Assembly: GCA_963815445.1 (NCBI GenBank)
Contig: CAWFGV010000003.1
Location: 1 to 64,000, forward strand
Length of the DNA: 64,000 nt
Reading direction: 5' to 3'
DNA from: JANLYC01 sp963815445
GTDB taxonomy: Bacteria; Actinomycetota; Actinomycetes; Propionibacteriales; Nocardioidaceae
Each line of letters opens with the position of its first letter. Within the stretch, counting starts at the first letter, position 1. Of the stretch, positions 1 through 8,681 are shown piece after piece. The translations under genes were made by a program, and so were the position numbers. Under the pieces are notes generated by a model. That model saw only the letters and a program-made list of their open reading frames with translations. It was not told where the DNA came from and did not search any database.

Positions 1-2
1 TC

Positions 3-50
3 CGAGAAATTCTGGGGGTCGAGCCTGTCGAACGGCTTGACCGGCGGTAG
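3..50 (+). CDS. Possible 3' end of a gene entering from the left edge
   Basis: One forward frame is open from the window edge and ends at a TAG at 48-50. Its last residues read EILGVEPVERLDRR, a plausible charged C-terminus. Only about 15 codons are visible, so no family can be assigned, and it may be chance. Confidence 0.2.
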   Translation, partial: REILGVEPVERLDRR

Positions 51-148
51 GGAACCGGCACCCGTGACGCTGCGACCGCGTGGGTGCCCTCGCAGACCGG
101 TCGACCGAGCCCTCGTTCGCGGTCGCGAGCACCCTCGACACATCTCGT

Positions 149-154
149 TAGAGT
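149..154 (+). promoter_or_regulatory. Leaderless-type -10 box (TAGAGT) before the DUF2277 gene
   Basis: TAGAGT lies 6 bases before the ATG at 161 and there is no Shine-Dalgarno sequence. The same arrangement precedes many genes in this window and fits transcription starting at the start codon. This is inferred from position only. Confidence 0.45.
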
Positions 155-160
155 GGAGCC

Positions 161-448
161 ATGTGCAGAAACATCAAGGTGCTCCACAACTTCGAGCCGC
201 CCGCTTCTCGCCCTGAGGTCAGCGCTGCTGCGACTCAGTACGTCCGCAAGGTGGCCGGGATGACCAAACCGTCAGCGGCGAACCAGGAAGCCTTCGACGC
301 AGCCATCGCCGCGGTGACCGAGGTGACGGAGACGTTGCTGGCTCAGCTGGTCACCAACGGACCGAAACGGGATCGCGAGGTCGAGATCGCCAAGGCCCGG
401 GCCCGCAACGAGAAACGGTTCGGGGTTGCGGCGACGAGCAGACCCTGA
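161..448 (+). CDS. DUF2277 family protein
   Basis: This 95-residue soluble protein begins MCRNIKVLHNFEPPAS, the hallmark N-terminus of the DUF2277 family (usual length about 90 residues). The remainder is helical, with a conserved run of charged residues near the end. The family has no established function. The ATG is preceded by a TAGAGT box at 6 bases rather than a ribosome-binding site, which supports this start. It stands alone and converges on a small membrane-protein gene on the other strand. Family assignment is confident; biochemical role is unknown. Confidence 0.85.
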   Translation: MCRNIKVLHNFEPPASRPEVSAAATQYVRKVAGMTKPSAANQEAFDAAIAAVTEVTETLLAQLVTNGPKRDREVEIAKARARNEKRFGVAATSRP

Positions 449-458
449 CGCCAAGCGG

Positions 459-617
459 TCAGGGGGTGCCGAGGGCCAGACCGATGAGGGCTGCGCAGAC
501 GATGGCGATCACGAGCAGCAGCAGCACGATCAACGCGTCCGGTCCTGGCGAACGCAACAGGCTGCGCAGCAGTGACCGTCCGGTCGCCCCTCCTGGGCTC
601 GTCACCTTGATGCTCAT
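459..617 (-). CDS. Small single-pass membrane protein
   Basis: This is a 52-residue hypothetical protein. Residues 1-25 are basic and Ser/Gly-rich (MSIKVTSPGGATGRS), and residues 29-49 form one clear hydrophobic helix of Leu, Ile, Val and Ala. I chose the internal ATG at 617 because the upstream ATG at 653 adds only an unconserved-looking extension. It lies convergent to the DUF2277 gene, 10 bases away. No family is recognised. The clean membrane segment and plausible codon use argue that it is real, but short ORFs in GC-rich DNA are risky calls. Confidence 0.4.
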   Translation of the reverse strand: MSIKVTSPGGATGRSLLRSLLRSPGPDALIVLLLLVIAIVCAALIGLALGTP

Positions 618-874
618 TGCGGTGTTCCCTCCGAGCACGCATCCATAGTGCATGCGTGGTTTAGCGCACGTTTGACGCTCATTGTCCGTCTACCATGGCG
701 CCGCCGGGCCGGCGTGACACGCGGAGTCGGTAAATATCAGCCGAAGTGACTAGGCGCGGATGGCCTTTTCGAGCCGTCGTGGGGTGATGGGCGGGCGGCA
801 GGAGAACTCACTCGCCGTGGTCCGCCCTGAGGGGTAGGTTCAGGTACGTCGGTCAGCGACGCCGAGGGGGTGCC

Positions 875-1432
875 ATGAACACGCTGCCCCGTCACGTGGG
901 CAGGGCCGCAATCATCGCTGTGCTCGTCGTGTTCTCGATGCTGGTCGTCCTCACCGCCCTCGGGTGGATGCCACCGACTGGCCACCGCTCGGCATCAGAC
1001 CTCCGTGACGATCCCCTGGTCGCGCCGAACAGGCTTGGTGGGTTCCCCCGCTGGTACGGCATGGCCGACGGCGAGATCAGCGACGCCAAGCAGCTGGGCC
1101 GGCAGTACCACGCCGCGGCGATCGAGGCGTCCTACCTGCCACCGGGCCTGGACCCGGTCCTGGCCTCGGCGGTGCGGGCCCACAATCGTGAGACCCTGCG
1201 CGGATGGGCGCCGTACGGCCGCAACGGTCGCGTCCGGTGCTCGTCGGCCGGCCTGTTCGTCGAGTGCACGCGCACCGGCCGGCAACTGACGGTCGACGTG
1301 TTGGCGTCCAAGAGCATGGATGACGCTGTCGTGGCGGCGCTCGTCGAGGAGTTCTGGGCTGCTCAGCGGTTGAGCCGTCCGGCGTCGACGCCAACGGCCG
1401 CCGCCACCTCGGGACCGCCCTCGTCCGGCTGA
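875..1432 (+). CDS. Membrane-anchored hypothetical protein
   Basis: This protein has 185 residues. Residues 1-9 are basic and residues 10-32 form a signal-anchor helix (AAIIAVLVVFSMLVV). An extracytoplasmic domain follows. It contains a Cys pair (RCSSAGLFVECTRTGR) that could form a disulfide, and a Ser/Thr/Pro/Ala-rich tail from about residue 165. A GAGGGGG run shortly before the ATG is a plausible ribosome-binding site. I recognise no catalytic motif and no named family. The layout suggests a small exported protein held at the membrane. It stands alone, 165 bases before the S55-type peptidase gene. Confidence 0.65.
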   Translation: MNTLPRHVGRAAIIAVLVVFSMLVVLTALGWMPPTGHRSASDLRDDPLVAPNRLGGFPRWYGMADGEISDAKQLGRQYHAAAIEASYLPPGLDPVLASAVRAHNRETLRGWAPYGRNGRVRCSSAGLFVECTRTGRQLTVDVLASKSMDDAVVAALVEEFWAAQRLSRPASTPTAAATSGPPSSG

Positions 1433-1597
1433 CCGCCACCGCCTCCGGACGTTCGTGCAACGAATCGCCGCCGGCGAGCGTCGGACTGTATGTGCGGGCC
1501 TTGCTGCGGACTACGCTTCACCTGCGACCTCGGTTGCAGGTGGTCACGATGACCATCGGACCACGCGATGCGTGGACATTCTTCTAGGGGGAAACAC

Positions 1598-3376
1598 ATG
1601 ACACGACGTACTGGCGTCTCCGCATGGCGGGGACGCACGCTCTACGGCGCCACGGTGGTGGCCTGTGTCGGCGCCGCGCTGGTGACGGCAACGCCGACGG
1701 CCCAGTCCGCAAGCGACCCGCAGTGCCCGGCTGCCTATCCGGTCAGCAGCCTGGCGCGCCACGATGCCGTGCACGGTCTCACCGTCAGCGAAGGCACCAC
1801 GCCTGACCCGTTCACCGGGGAGGTCATCGGAGTGCTGAACGACGGCATCGCCCCCGGGATCGACATGATCATGGTCGACCTGACCTCGACGGCGATCGAT
1901 GATGCGGGCGGCATCTGGGCCGGCATGTCAGGTTCCCCCGTGTACGCATCGGACGGTCGACTCATCGGGGCGGTGGCTTACGGGCTCGCCTTCGGCTCCA
2001 GCCCCGTCGCCGGCGTGACACCGGCCGCCGACATGCAGGCGCTGCTCGACGCGCAACCCCTCTCGGCCGCGGCCGCCAGAACCGCCCGTCAGGCCACCGA
2101 CGCCCGCTCCGTCAAGATCCCCCGTTCGACCGCCCACCGCCTGGTGGCCGGTGGTGAGCTGACCAGCGCGCAGGCGGCCGGTGGCTTCACCAGACTGCCG
2201 ATCCCGCTCGGCATCTCGGGTCTCTCGGCACAGCGCTCGTTGAACCAGGTCAAGAAATTCATGAAGGTCAAGGATGTCCGGCTGTTCCGTGCCGGTGCCG
2301 CAAGTCCCTCCGCCTCCCCGGCCATGGTGGCGGGCGGGAACCTCGCCGCCTCCATCTCCTACGGCGACTTCACCGAAGCCGGTATCGGCACGGCCACCGC
2401 GGTGTGCGGCAATGAGGTGCTGGCCTTCGGGCACCCGATGCTGTGGAGTGGCTCGAGCACGATGACCATGCACGGCGCGGATGCGTTGTACATCCAGAAG
2501 GACCTGATCAGCCCGTTCAAGGTGGCGAACCTGACCGCACCGCTCGGAGCGATCGACCAGGACCGGCTCGTCGGCCTCCACGGTTTAACGGGCGCGCCGC
2601 CGGAGACGGCGACGATCAGTGCCCATGTCGCGTCGACAGCAGGCGGGGCTCGCGACGGCACGACCGAGGTCAGCGTGCCTGCCGAGCTGCCGTTCGTCTC
2701 GGCCTTCCATCTGCTCAACGACGAAGACGTCGTGCTCGACTCGCTCGGGGATGGCAGTGCGCGGGTGCGTTGGACCGTCGAAGGTCTGCGTTCTGACGGC
2801 ACGCCGTTCGAGTACTCACGGGTCAACGACTTCGCCAGCCCGTACGACATCACGTTCGAGACGATCTTCGAGTCCTACGCACAGCTCACGCGGCTGCTCA
2901 ACAACAAGTTCGATCACGTCACCATCACCGGCGTCAGCTACCGCTCGCTCGTCGACCCGGAGTACCACGCGTACCACCTGGGCAAGGTAGAGCGCCGCGT
3001 CGGAGGGTCGTGGGTGAAGATGAGCCGTCGCAACACGACGGTGGCACGCGGCTCGACCATGCACCTGCGGGTGACGCTGGACCGCGTCGGCCGGCTGGGT
3101 CAGCTCGTCGTACCGGTGAACGTTGACGTGCCCAAGGGCCGTGGCCGGGGCTTCGGCTACCTGCAGCTCTCGGGCGGAGGCTCCACGTACGGAAGCGGCG
3201 GAGGGGCCGGATCCTTCGACGAGCTGCTCAGCCAGCTGTCGAACGCGACCCACAACAACAGCATCGTCGCGCAGCTGCGCATCAGCCAGCGTGGGCCGGA
3301 CTACAAGGCGGCTCAGACCCGCCCGACCGACGACGTCGTGACAGGACAGTTCTTCGCGTCGCTCCAGGTCAGGTAA
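1598..3376 (+). CDS. SpoIVB/S55-like exported serine peptidase
   Basis: The protein has 592 residues and a Sec-type signal peptide (basic start, hydrophobic stretch to about residue 34, then AQSASD). A peptidase S55-like domain follows, with the nucleophile motif GMSGSPVY around Ser113, preceded by the GEVIGVLNDGI segment that resembles the FTVEVLGVL region of SpoIVB. FGHPMLWSG near residue 278 is another conserved family block. The C-terminal half, from about residue 300, has no motif I recognise. The start at 1598 follows a TAGGGGG ribosome-binding site; a longer frame from 1568 is less likely. In sporulators SpoIVB cleaves a partner of SigK processing; this organism need not sporulate, so the substrate is unknown. 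A strong hairpin follows the stop. Confidence 0.8.
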   Translation: MTRRTGVSAWRGRTLYGATVVACVGAALVTATPTAQSASDPQCPAAYPVSSLARHDAVHGLTVSEGTTPDPFTGEVIGVLNDGIAPGIDMIMVDLTSTAIDDAGGIWAGMSGSPVYASDGRLIGAVAYGLAFGSSPVAGVTPAADMQALLDAQPLSAAAARTARQATDARSVKIPRSTAHRLVAGGELTSAQAAGGFTRLPIPLGISGLSAQRSLNQVKKFMKVKDVRLFRAGAASPSASPAMVAGGNLAASISYGDFTEAGIGTATAVCGNEVLAFGHPMLWSGSSTMTMHGADALYIQKDLISPFKVANLTAPLGAIDQDRLVGLHGLTGAPPETATISAHVASTAGGARDGTTEVSVPAELPFVSAFHLLNDEDVVLDSLGDGSARVRWTVEGLRSDGTPFEYSRVNDFASPYDITFETIFESYAQLTRLLNNKFDHVTITGVSYRSLVDPEYHAYHLGKVERRVGGSWVKMSRRNTTVARGSTMHLRVTLDRVGRLGQLVVPVNVDVPKGRGRGFGYLQLSGGGSTYGSGGGAGSFDELLSQLSNATHNNSIVAQLRISQRGPDYKAAQTRPTDDVVTGQFFASLQVR

Positions 3377-3403
3377 CCCGCAGCGCCAGGCCAAGATGCG
3401 ACC

Positions 3404-3434
3404 CTGGCCGCCCCGTTTGACGCGGGGCGGCCAG
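3404..3434 (+). terminator. Hairpin terminator after the S55-like peptidase
   Basis: A perfect 12-bp GC-rich stem (CTGGCCGCCCCG and its complement) closes a 7-base loop, 27 bases after the peptidase stop codon. There is no U-tract, as is common for actinobacterial terminators. Confidence 0.7.
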
Positions 3435-3590
3435 TGCCGCTTTCGTGGCGAGTTGCGAAGAAACCCGTCGTTGAGCGGGACGCTGTGGTTGCCCTGTCAC
3501 GGCGATGCAGTGTTTTCTCCCCCTCCTGGCCGGGTTACGCTTCGGCTCGGACAACCCACCGAACGCCAAGCAACCCGGACGGAGGCGCGC

Positions 3591-4496
3591 ATGCGCAAGA
3601 GGTACTACGGTCTGCCGATCATCGCCGCGTTGGCCCTGACCTTGGCGGCGTGCGGTGGGGGCAGTGACAAGAAGCCGGCCACCGCATCTGCGGGCACGGT
3701 GTGCTCGTCCAACAAGACCTCAGGCGACGCGCTGGCAGCGATCTGTGACGCGGGAAAGATCGTGGTGTCCACAGACCCCAAGTACCCACCGCAGTCCTCG
3801 CTGGACGAGAAGACGGGTGACTACGTCGGGTTCGACATCGACGTCGCCACCGCGATCGCGGACAAGCTCGGTGTGCAGATCGAGTTCACCGCGCCTGCGT
3901 GGGAGAGCATCACGTCCGGGCGCTGGAACGGACGTTGGGACATGAGCGTCGGTTCGATGACGCCGACCAACGACCGGCAGAAGGTGCTGGACTTCTCTCA
4001 GCCCTACTACTACACGCCGGCGGTCGTCGTCGTGAACAAGGCCAACACGAGCGTGCAGGATCTGTCGACCGACCTCGACGGGGCCACGATCGGCGTCTGC
4101 AGCGCCTGTACGTACGAGCAGTACCTGAACAAGTCCCTTGCCATCAAGGGCTTCACCTTCGACTTCGTCATCGACGACGCGAAAGCGGTGGGGTACGACA
4201 CCGACACCAGCGCTCTCAACGACCTGGCTCTCGGTGACGGCACCCGCCTCGACGCGGTCATCACGTCGATCACCACGGCTCAGGGCTTCATCGATGCCGG
4301 CAAGCCGGTCAAGATCGTCGGCGACCCGGTGTTCTACGAGCCGCTCGCCGTCGCGATCGACAAGAGCTCCCGCGACGACCCGACCTCGTTTGCCGCCGCC
4401 GTCGACAAGATCGTCGGCGAGCTGCACTCCGACGGCACGTTGACCGAGCTGTCGAAGAAGTGGTACGGGGGAACGGACCTGACGGTCCAGCAGTGA
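3591..4496 (+). CDS. Polar amino-acid ABC transporter, substrate-binding lipoprotein
   Basis: This is a 301-residue periplasmic-binding-type protein of the family that binds polar amino acids (SBP_bac_3). Residues 1-20 are a lipoprotein signal with lipobox LAAC, so Cys21 would be lipidated and the protein held on the outer face of the membrane. The mature part shows family signatures GYVGFDIDVATAIA-like (here DYVGFDIDVATAIADK), WDMSVGSMTPT and LDFSQPYYYTPAVVVV. A GGAGG ribosome-binding site precedes the ATG at 3591; upstream in-frame starts would add a non-signal extension. The stop codon overlaps the GTG of the permease gene (GTGA), indicating a translationally coupled operon with the permease and ATPase. 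The exact amino acid cannot be read from sequence. Confidence 0.9.
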   Translation: MRKRYYGLPIIAALALTLAACGGGSDKKPATASAGTVCSSNKTSGDALAAICDAGKIVVSTDPKYPPQSSLDEKTGDYVGFDIDVATAIADKLGVQIEFTAPAWESITSGRWNGRWDMSVGSMTPTNDRQKVLDFSQPYYYTPAVVVVNKANTSVQDLSTDLDGATIGVCSACTYEQYLNKSLAIKGFTFDFVIDDAKAVGYDTDTSALNDLALGDGTRLDAVITSITTAQGFIDAGKPVKIVGDPVFYEPLAVAIDKSSRDDPTSFAAAVDKIVGELHSDGTLTELSKKWYGGTDLTVQQ

Positions 4497-5432
4497 CCGA
4501 CATGGCGGGGCCGGCCACGGGCGCTGAGCCCGGTGAGCCGTGGCACGGCTCACCAGGTCTCGGCGAGCGCATGGCGCTGACGAGTGCCGGAATCCCGTTC
4601 CGGTTGAAGGTCGCTGTCGTCTGGGCGCTGATCTTCCTGGTCCTGGCCGCCTTCTTCGCTGTCGCAGGCTTCGACACAGGGTGGATGCGCGACGAGTTCA
4701 CCTTTATCGCCGGCGGGCTGAAATACACGCTCTACATGGCCGTGTTCGGCATCGTGCTCGCGGTCGTGCTGGCTGGACTGGGTGCCTTGGGTCGGATCTC
4801 GTCCAACCCGATCGCGTACGGGGTCTCCGGCTTCTACGTGTCGTTCTTCCGCGGTACGCCGCTGATCGTCCAGATGTTCCTGATCTACGGCGCACTCCCG
4901 CAGATCGGTTTCAACCTCGTCGACAAGCACTCCAGCGTGCCGCCCGAGGTCGCGACCTATCTGACCCTGAGCAATGTCGTCGCCGGGATCTTGGCGTTGG
5001 GGCTGAACTACGGCGCGTACATGACCGAGATCTTTCGAGCCGGGATCCAGTCGGTCAGTGGCGGGCAGGCCGAGGCTGCAGACGCACTCGGCATGACCTA
5101 CGGGCAGAAGATGCGGCGGGTGATCCTGCCGCAGGCGCTCCGCGTGATCATCCCCCCGACCGGGAACGAGTTCATCGCGATGCTGAAGGACACAGCCCTC
5201 GTGTCGTTCCTGGGAGTAGCGCTGACCAGCGCCGAGATCTTCCGGCGGGCGTCGTACGTCGGCACAAAGCCAGTTCCACTCACTGGAGGCGTTCATCGTC
5301 GCGGCGGGTCTCTACTGGTCGCTCACGGCCGTCTTCACGTTCTTCCAGCGCCGGCTCGAGAGCCGGTTGGCGAAGGGTTACGTGCGAACGGTCGTTGCTC
5401 GCACCCCCCGGGTGACGGGTCAGGGTCACTGA
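4493..5432 (+). pseudogene. Polar amino-acid ABC transporter permease, interrupted by a +1 frameshift
   Basis: This is the membrane subunit of the transporter, with about five hydrophobic helices and the EAA coupling loop (EAADALGMTYGQKMRRVILP) followed by PQALRVIIPPTGNEF. In frame, the conserved protein reads to RRASYVGT. It then continues one frame over as SLEAFIVAAGLYWSLTAVFT to a TGA at 5430-5432. One extra base, probably in the AAA at 5266-5268, explains the break. Read straight through, the frame runs into the ATPase gene and gives a false 581-residue fusion. GTG at 4493 overlaps the stop of the binding-protein gene, and the true stop overlaps the ATPase start (TGATG). A sequencing error is as likely as a real mutation. 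Confidence 0.85.
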
Positions 5433-6205
5433 TGGATGACGTCATGAGCGAGCGTGAGGTCGTCGTCCGGGTCCGCGGTCTCTACAAGAGGTTCGGCCAC
5501 CTGGAGGTGCTCCGGGGCATCGACCTCGACCTGCACCAGGGCGAGGTGGTCGTGATCTTCGGGCGCTCCGGTTCGGGGAAGTCGACGCTGCTGCGCTGCG
5601 TCAACTTCCTCGAGGACCCGACCGCGGGCACCGTCGAGGTGTCGGGTGTACGGCTGGGCGGTGGCCACCGGACGCGTCGCAAGCGCAACCGGATCCGGCA
5701 CCTGCGGCTGAACGTCGGGATGGTCTTCCAGCAGTTCAACCTGTTCCCGCACATGACCGTGCTGCAGAACGTCATGCAGGCTCCGCTGTGCGCCAAGATC
5801 AGTGACGCCTCGACGATCCGCACGGACGCGCTCGCGCTCCTCGAGCAGGTCGGACTCAGTGACAAGGCCGACGAGCATCCGATCCGGCTCTCCGGCGGTC
5901 AGCAGCAGCGGGTCGCCATCGCCCGCGCCCTGGCGATGAAGCCCGACGTCATGCTGTTCGACGAACCCACCTCGGCGCTCGACCCGGAGCTCACCCATGA
6001 GGTCCTGAGCGTGATGAAGGCGCTCTCCACCGAACACCAGATGCCGATGATGGTCGTCACGCACGAGATGGGGTTCGCGCGCGAGGTGGCGGACCGGATG
6101 GTGTTCTTCCATGACGGTGTGATCTTGGAGGAAGGGCCGCCGGCGCAGATGTTCGGTAACACCCAGCACCCAGAGACTAAAAAATTCCTCAACGCCGTCC
6201 TCTGA
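5432..6205 (+). CDS. Polar amino-acid ABC transporter ATP-binding protein
   Basis: The 257-residue cytoplasmic ATPase energises the transporter encoded just upstream. It has Walker A GRSGSGKST, the Q-loop in VFQQFNLFPHMTVL, ABC signature LSGGQQQRV, Walker B VMLFDEPTSALDPE and switch histidine in VVTHEMGF, all intact. These are the standard features of the GlnQ/HisP class. The ATG at 5432 overlaps the permease stop as TGATG, so the three genes form one operon with coupled translation. Length matches the family. The only anomaly is that the upstream frameshift makes this gene appear fused to the permease. Confidence 0.92.
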   Translation: MDDVMSEREVVVRVRGLYKRFGHLEVLRGIDLDLHQGEVVVIFGRSGSGKSTLLRCVNFLEDPTAGTVEVSGVRLGGGHRTRRKRNRIRHLRLNVGMVFQQFNLFPHMTVLQNVMQAPLCAKISDASTIRTDALALLEQVGLSDKADEHPIRLSGGQQQRVAIARALAMKPDVMLFDEPTSALDPELTHEVLSVMKALSTEHQMPMMVVTHEMGFAREVADRMVFFHDGVILEEGPPAQMFGNTQHPETKKFLNAVL

Positions 6206-6355
6206 GGAAGAAATCGGGTGCAATCCTGATATGGGTGGCGACAAGAATGCGGACAGTTCGTGTCCGGTCACAACCCTCTGTACACCGCTGAAAGCGTACT
6301 GTCATAGTTCAGATACCGAGGACAGCGGCGCCTTCGGTAAGGCAGTTTGGCGGTC

Positions 6356-8587
6356 ATGGATCACCCGACCGCGCCGCCGCGGCACCTTGCCCATCGCGTC
6401 ACCGTGACGTCCCACCGACGACGTCGACCGGCCCGGATCGTGCTGCCCCTGATCGTCGGCATGATGGCCGTCACGGGTGTGCTGGGCGGGACCGGTGGTG
6501 CGGGGGCTGCCGTCGGCGTACCGGTCACGTATGTCGACCACAACTACGCGTCCACGGTCACCAACCCGACGGCGGACAAGCCGCAGAGCAAGCTCTGGTA
6601 CACCGACGGCTTCTGGTGGGCGCTGATGACGCCGGCCGGCAGCAAGGACACGCACATCTTCAAGCTCAACCCCGCGACTCATGCGTGGACCGACACCGGC
6701 ACGGCTGTGGACACGCGTACGAGCAGCACGGGCGACGCGCTCTGGACCGGGGACGACAGGAAGCTCACCGTCGTCTCGCGCGACAGCAGCTCCAACCCGC
6801 TCGTCAGCCGGTTCACCTACAACCCGACCACCGACCACTACACCTTGGACAGCGGATTCCCCATCGCGGTGGATGCGGGCGGCGGCTCGGAGTCGGCCAC
6901 GATCGACCGGGACTCGTTGGGGCGGCTCTGGATCAGCTACACGCGTGGGGCGACCCTGTGGGTGGCGCACTCAGACAGCAACGGGCTCAACTGGACGAGC
7001 GGCTTCCACCCCGCTGTCGGCGACTACACGCTGACGAACGACGACATCTCGTCGGTCATCGCCTTCAACGGCAACATCGGTGTCATGTACTCCGACCAGG
7101 GCGCGAGCGCGATGCGCTTCGCGATCCACCGTGACACCGACCCCGACGGCGTCTGGTCCGTGGAGGACGCGCTGCATCAGACCGGGATGGTCGACGACCA
7201 CATCAACCTCAAGCAGATCGCCGGCGATGCCTCAGGGCAGATCTTCGCTGCTGTCAAGACGTCGAAGGGCGACCTGGCGACCGATGCTCCGACAGACCCA
7301 CTCGTGGGTGTCCTCGTTCGTACGCCGCACGGAGCTGGGGCCGGTACCTGGTCCTTCACCGAGGCCGGGACCGTCGCGGACAACCACACCCGACCGATCA
7401 TCGCGATCGACCAGACCAATCGGGAGCTCTACTTCTTCGGGAGCGCCGGCGGCAACATCTACTACAAGAAGACTCCGCTCGGTGATCCCGACTTCAGCAA
7501 CCAGCCCGGGCGCGGTGAGCCGTTCGTCGACGCCAGGGCCGCGGTCAACAACGCCACCGCGAGCAAGGATCCCGTCACGGCAGGCTCCGGCCTCGTCATC
7601 CTCGCCTCGTCGGAGGGCCAGAAGCGGTACGTCCATGCCGAGATGGAGCTGGCGGGTGGCGCGCCGACCACGGACACCACGCCGCCCACGGTTCCGCAGA
7701 ATCTTTCTGCTGACACGTCGTCCGGCCAGGTGAAGCTGACCTGGGACCCGGCAACTGACGCCGCCAGTGGAGTCAAGGAGTACACCGTGTACCGCGGCAC
7801 ACAGGTCGTCGGCACTCCACAGGCCGCTCAGTTCACGGACACCACCGCCACCCCGGGCCAGACCTACCAGTACACGGTCGCCGCGACGGACTGGGCGGAC
7901 AACACGTCGGCCAAGTCTGCTCCGCCGCTGTCGGTCCAGGCGCCAGCCAGCGCGCCGCCACCGAGCGGCGGCGCGATCACCCTGCGCGACTCGACGACCG
8001 CCGCCAACGACGCCGAGAAGACGCTGACCCTGGGCGTCCCCTCGACGCAGGCGGGAGACATGCTGCTGGCCAGCATCTCGTTCCGGGGCAAGGGGAGCGT
8101 GACGAGCCCGGCCGGGTGGACCCTCGTCCGGCAGGACGCGAGTGGCACGGCCATCCAGCTGGCCACCTACAAGCGGACGGCCGGGTCAAGTGAGCCGGCA
8201 TCGTACGTCTGGCAGTTCAGTGCCAAACCGGCGGCGGTCGGAACCATGCTCGCCTACTCCGGTGTCTCGTCTGGATCGCCGGTCCAGGCCTCGGGTGCGC
8301 TGTCGTCGAGCAGCGGGAAGACCATCACGGCGCCGACCGTCACGACCACGGCACCCGGCTCGCTGCTGGTGGCGGCGTTCACCACAGCCCGGTTCGCGAC
8401 CCTCACCAGCCCGACGGGCATGACCGAGGCAGCCGCGGTCATCTCGTCGAACACGGTGAAATGGCCGGCCAGCTCGGAGGTGTCGACCGAGACGCGCTCC
8501 ACAGCAGGAGCCACGGGCCCGCGGGTCGCGACATCGACGATGTCGGGGCCGAGCATCGGCCAGTCGATCGTGCTCAACCCCGCCTGA
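6356..8587 (+). CDS. Secreted fibronectin type III domain protein with sialidase-like repeats
   Basis: This exported protein has 743 residues and a long basic leader and hydrophobic core (residues about 20-50, VLPLIVGMMAVTGVLG) ending near AGAAVG. Residues about 55-420 contain repeated blades with Asp- and Trp-rich turns (LWYTDGFWWALM, SRFTYNPTTDHYTLDSG), resembling BNR/sialidase-type propellers. A fibronectin type III domain follows (PPTVPQNLSADTSSGQ through YQYTVAATDWADN), then a Pro-rich linker and a C-terminal beta-rich domain of about 200 residues (GSLLVAAF, GWTLVRQD). It probably binds or acts on an extracellular carbohydrate, but no catalytic residues can be assigned. A TTG nine bases upstream is an alternative start. 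Confidence 0.7.
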   Translation: MDHPTAPPRHLAHRVTVTSHRRRRPARIVLPLIVGMMAVTGVLGGTGGAGAAVGVPVTYVDHNYASTVTNPTADKPQSKLWYTDGFWWALMTPAGSKDTHIFKLNPATHAWTDTGTAVDTRTSSTGDALWTGDDRKLTVVSRDSSSNPLVSRFTYNPTTDHYTLDSGFPIAVDAGGGSESATIDRDSLGRLWISYTRGATLWVAHSDSNGLNWTSGFHPAVGDYTLTNDDISSVIAFNGNIGVMYSDQGASAMRFAIHRDTDPDGVWSVEDALHQTGMVDDHINLKQIAGDASGQIFAAVKTSKGDLATDAPTDPLVGVLVRTPHGAGAGTWSFTEAGTVADNHTRPIIAIDQTNRELYFFGSAGGNIYYKKTPLGDPDFSNQPGRGEPFVDARAAVNNATASKDPVTAGSGLVILASSEGQKRYVHAEMELAGGAPTTDTTPPTVPQNLSADTSSGQVKLTWDPATDAASGVKEYTVYRGTQVVGTPQAAQFTDTTATPGQTYQYTVAATDWADNTSAKSAPPLSVQAPASAPPPSGGAITLRDSTTAANDAEKTLTLGVPSTQAGDMLLASISFRGKGSVTSPAGWTLVRQDASGTAIQLATYKRTAGSSEPASYVWQFSAKPAAVGTMLAYSGVSSGSPVQASGALSSSSGKTITAPTVTTTAPGSLLVAAFTTARFATLTSPTGMTEAAAVISSNTVKWPASSEVSTETRSTAGATGPRVATSTMSGPSIGQSIVLNPA

Positions 8588-8681
8588 GCGCCTGGGACCA
8601 ACAACCGGCGCCTCTTTCCACAAAGTCGGTGTTTGTCGTGCCTTGTGCTGAGATCCTGGGTCTCGGCATGACCGCCATGCC

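Noticed and set aside
4460..6205. A single 581-residue permease-ATPase fusion protein
   Set aside because: Conserved permease C-terminus is present in a different frame and its stop overlaps the ATPase start, so the fusion results from one extra base.
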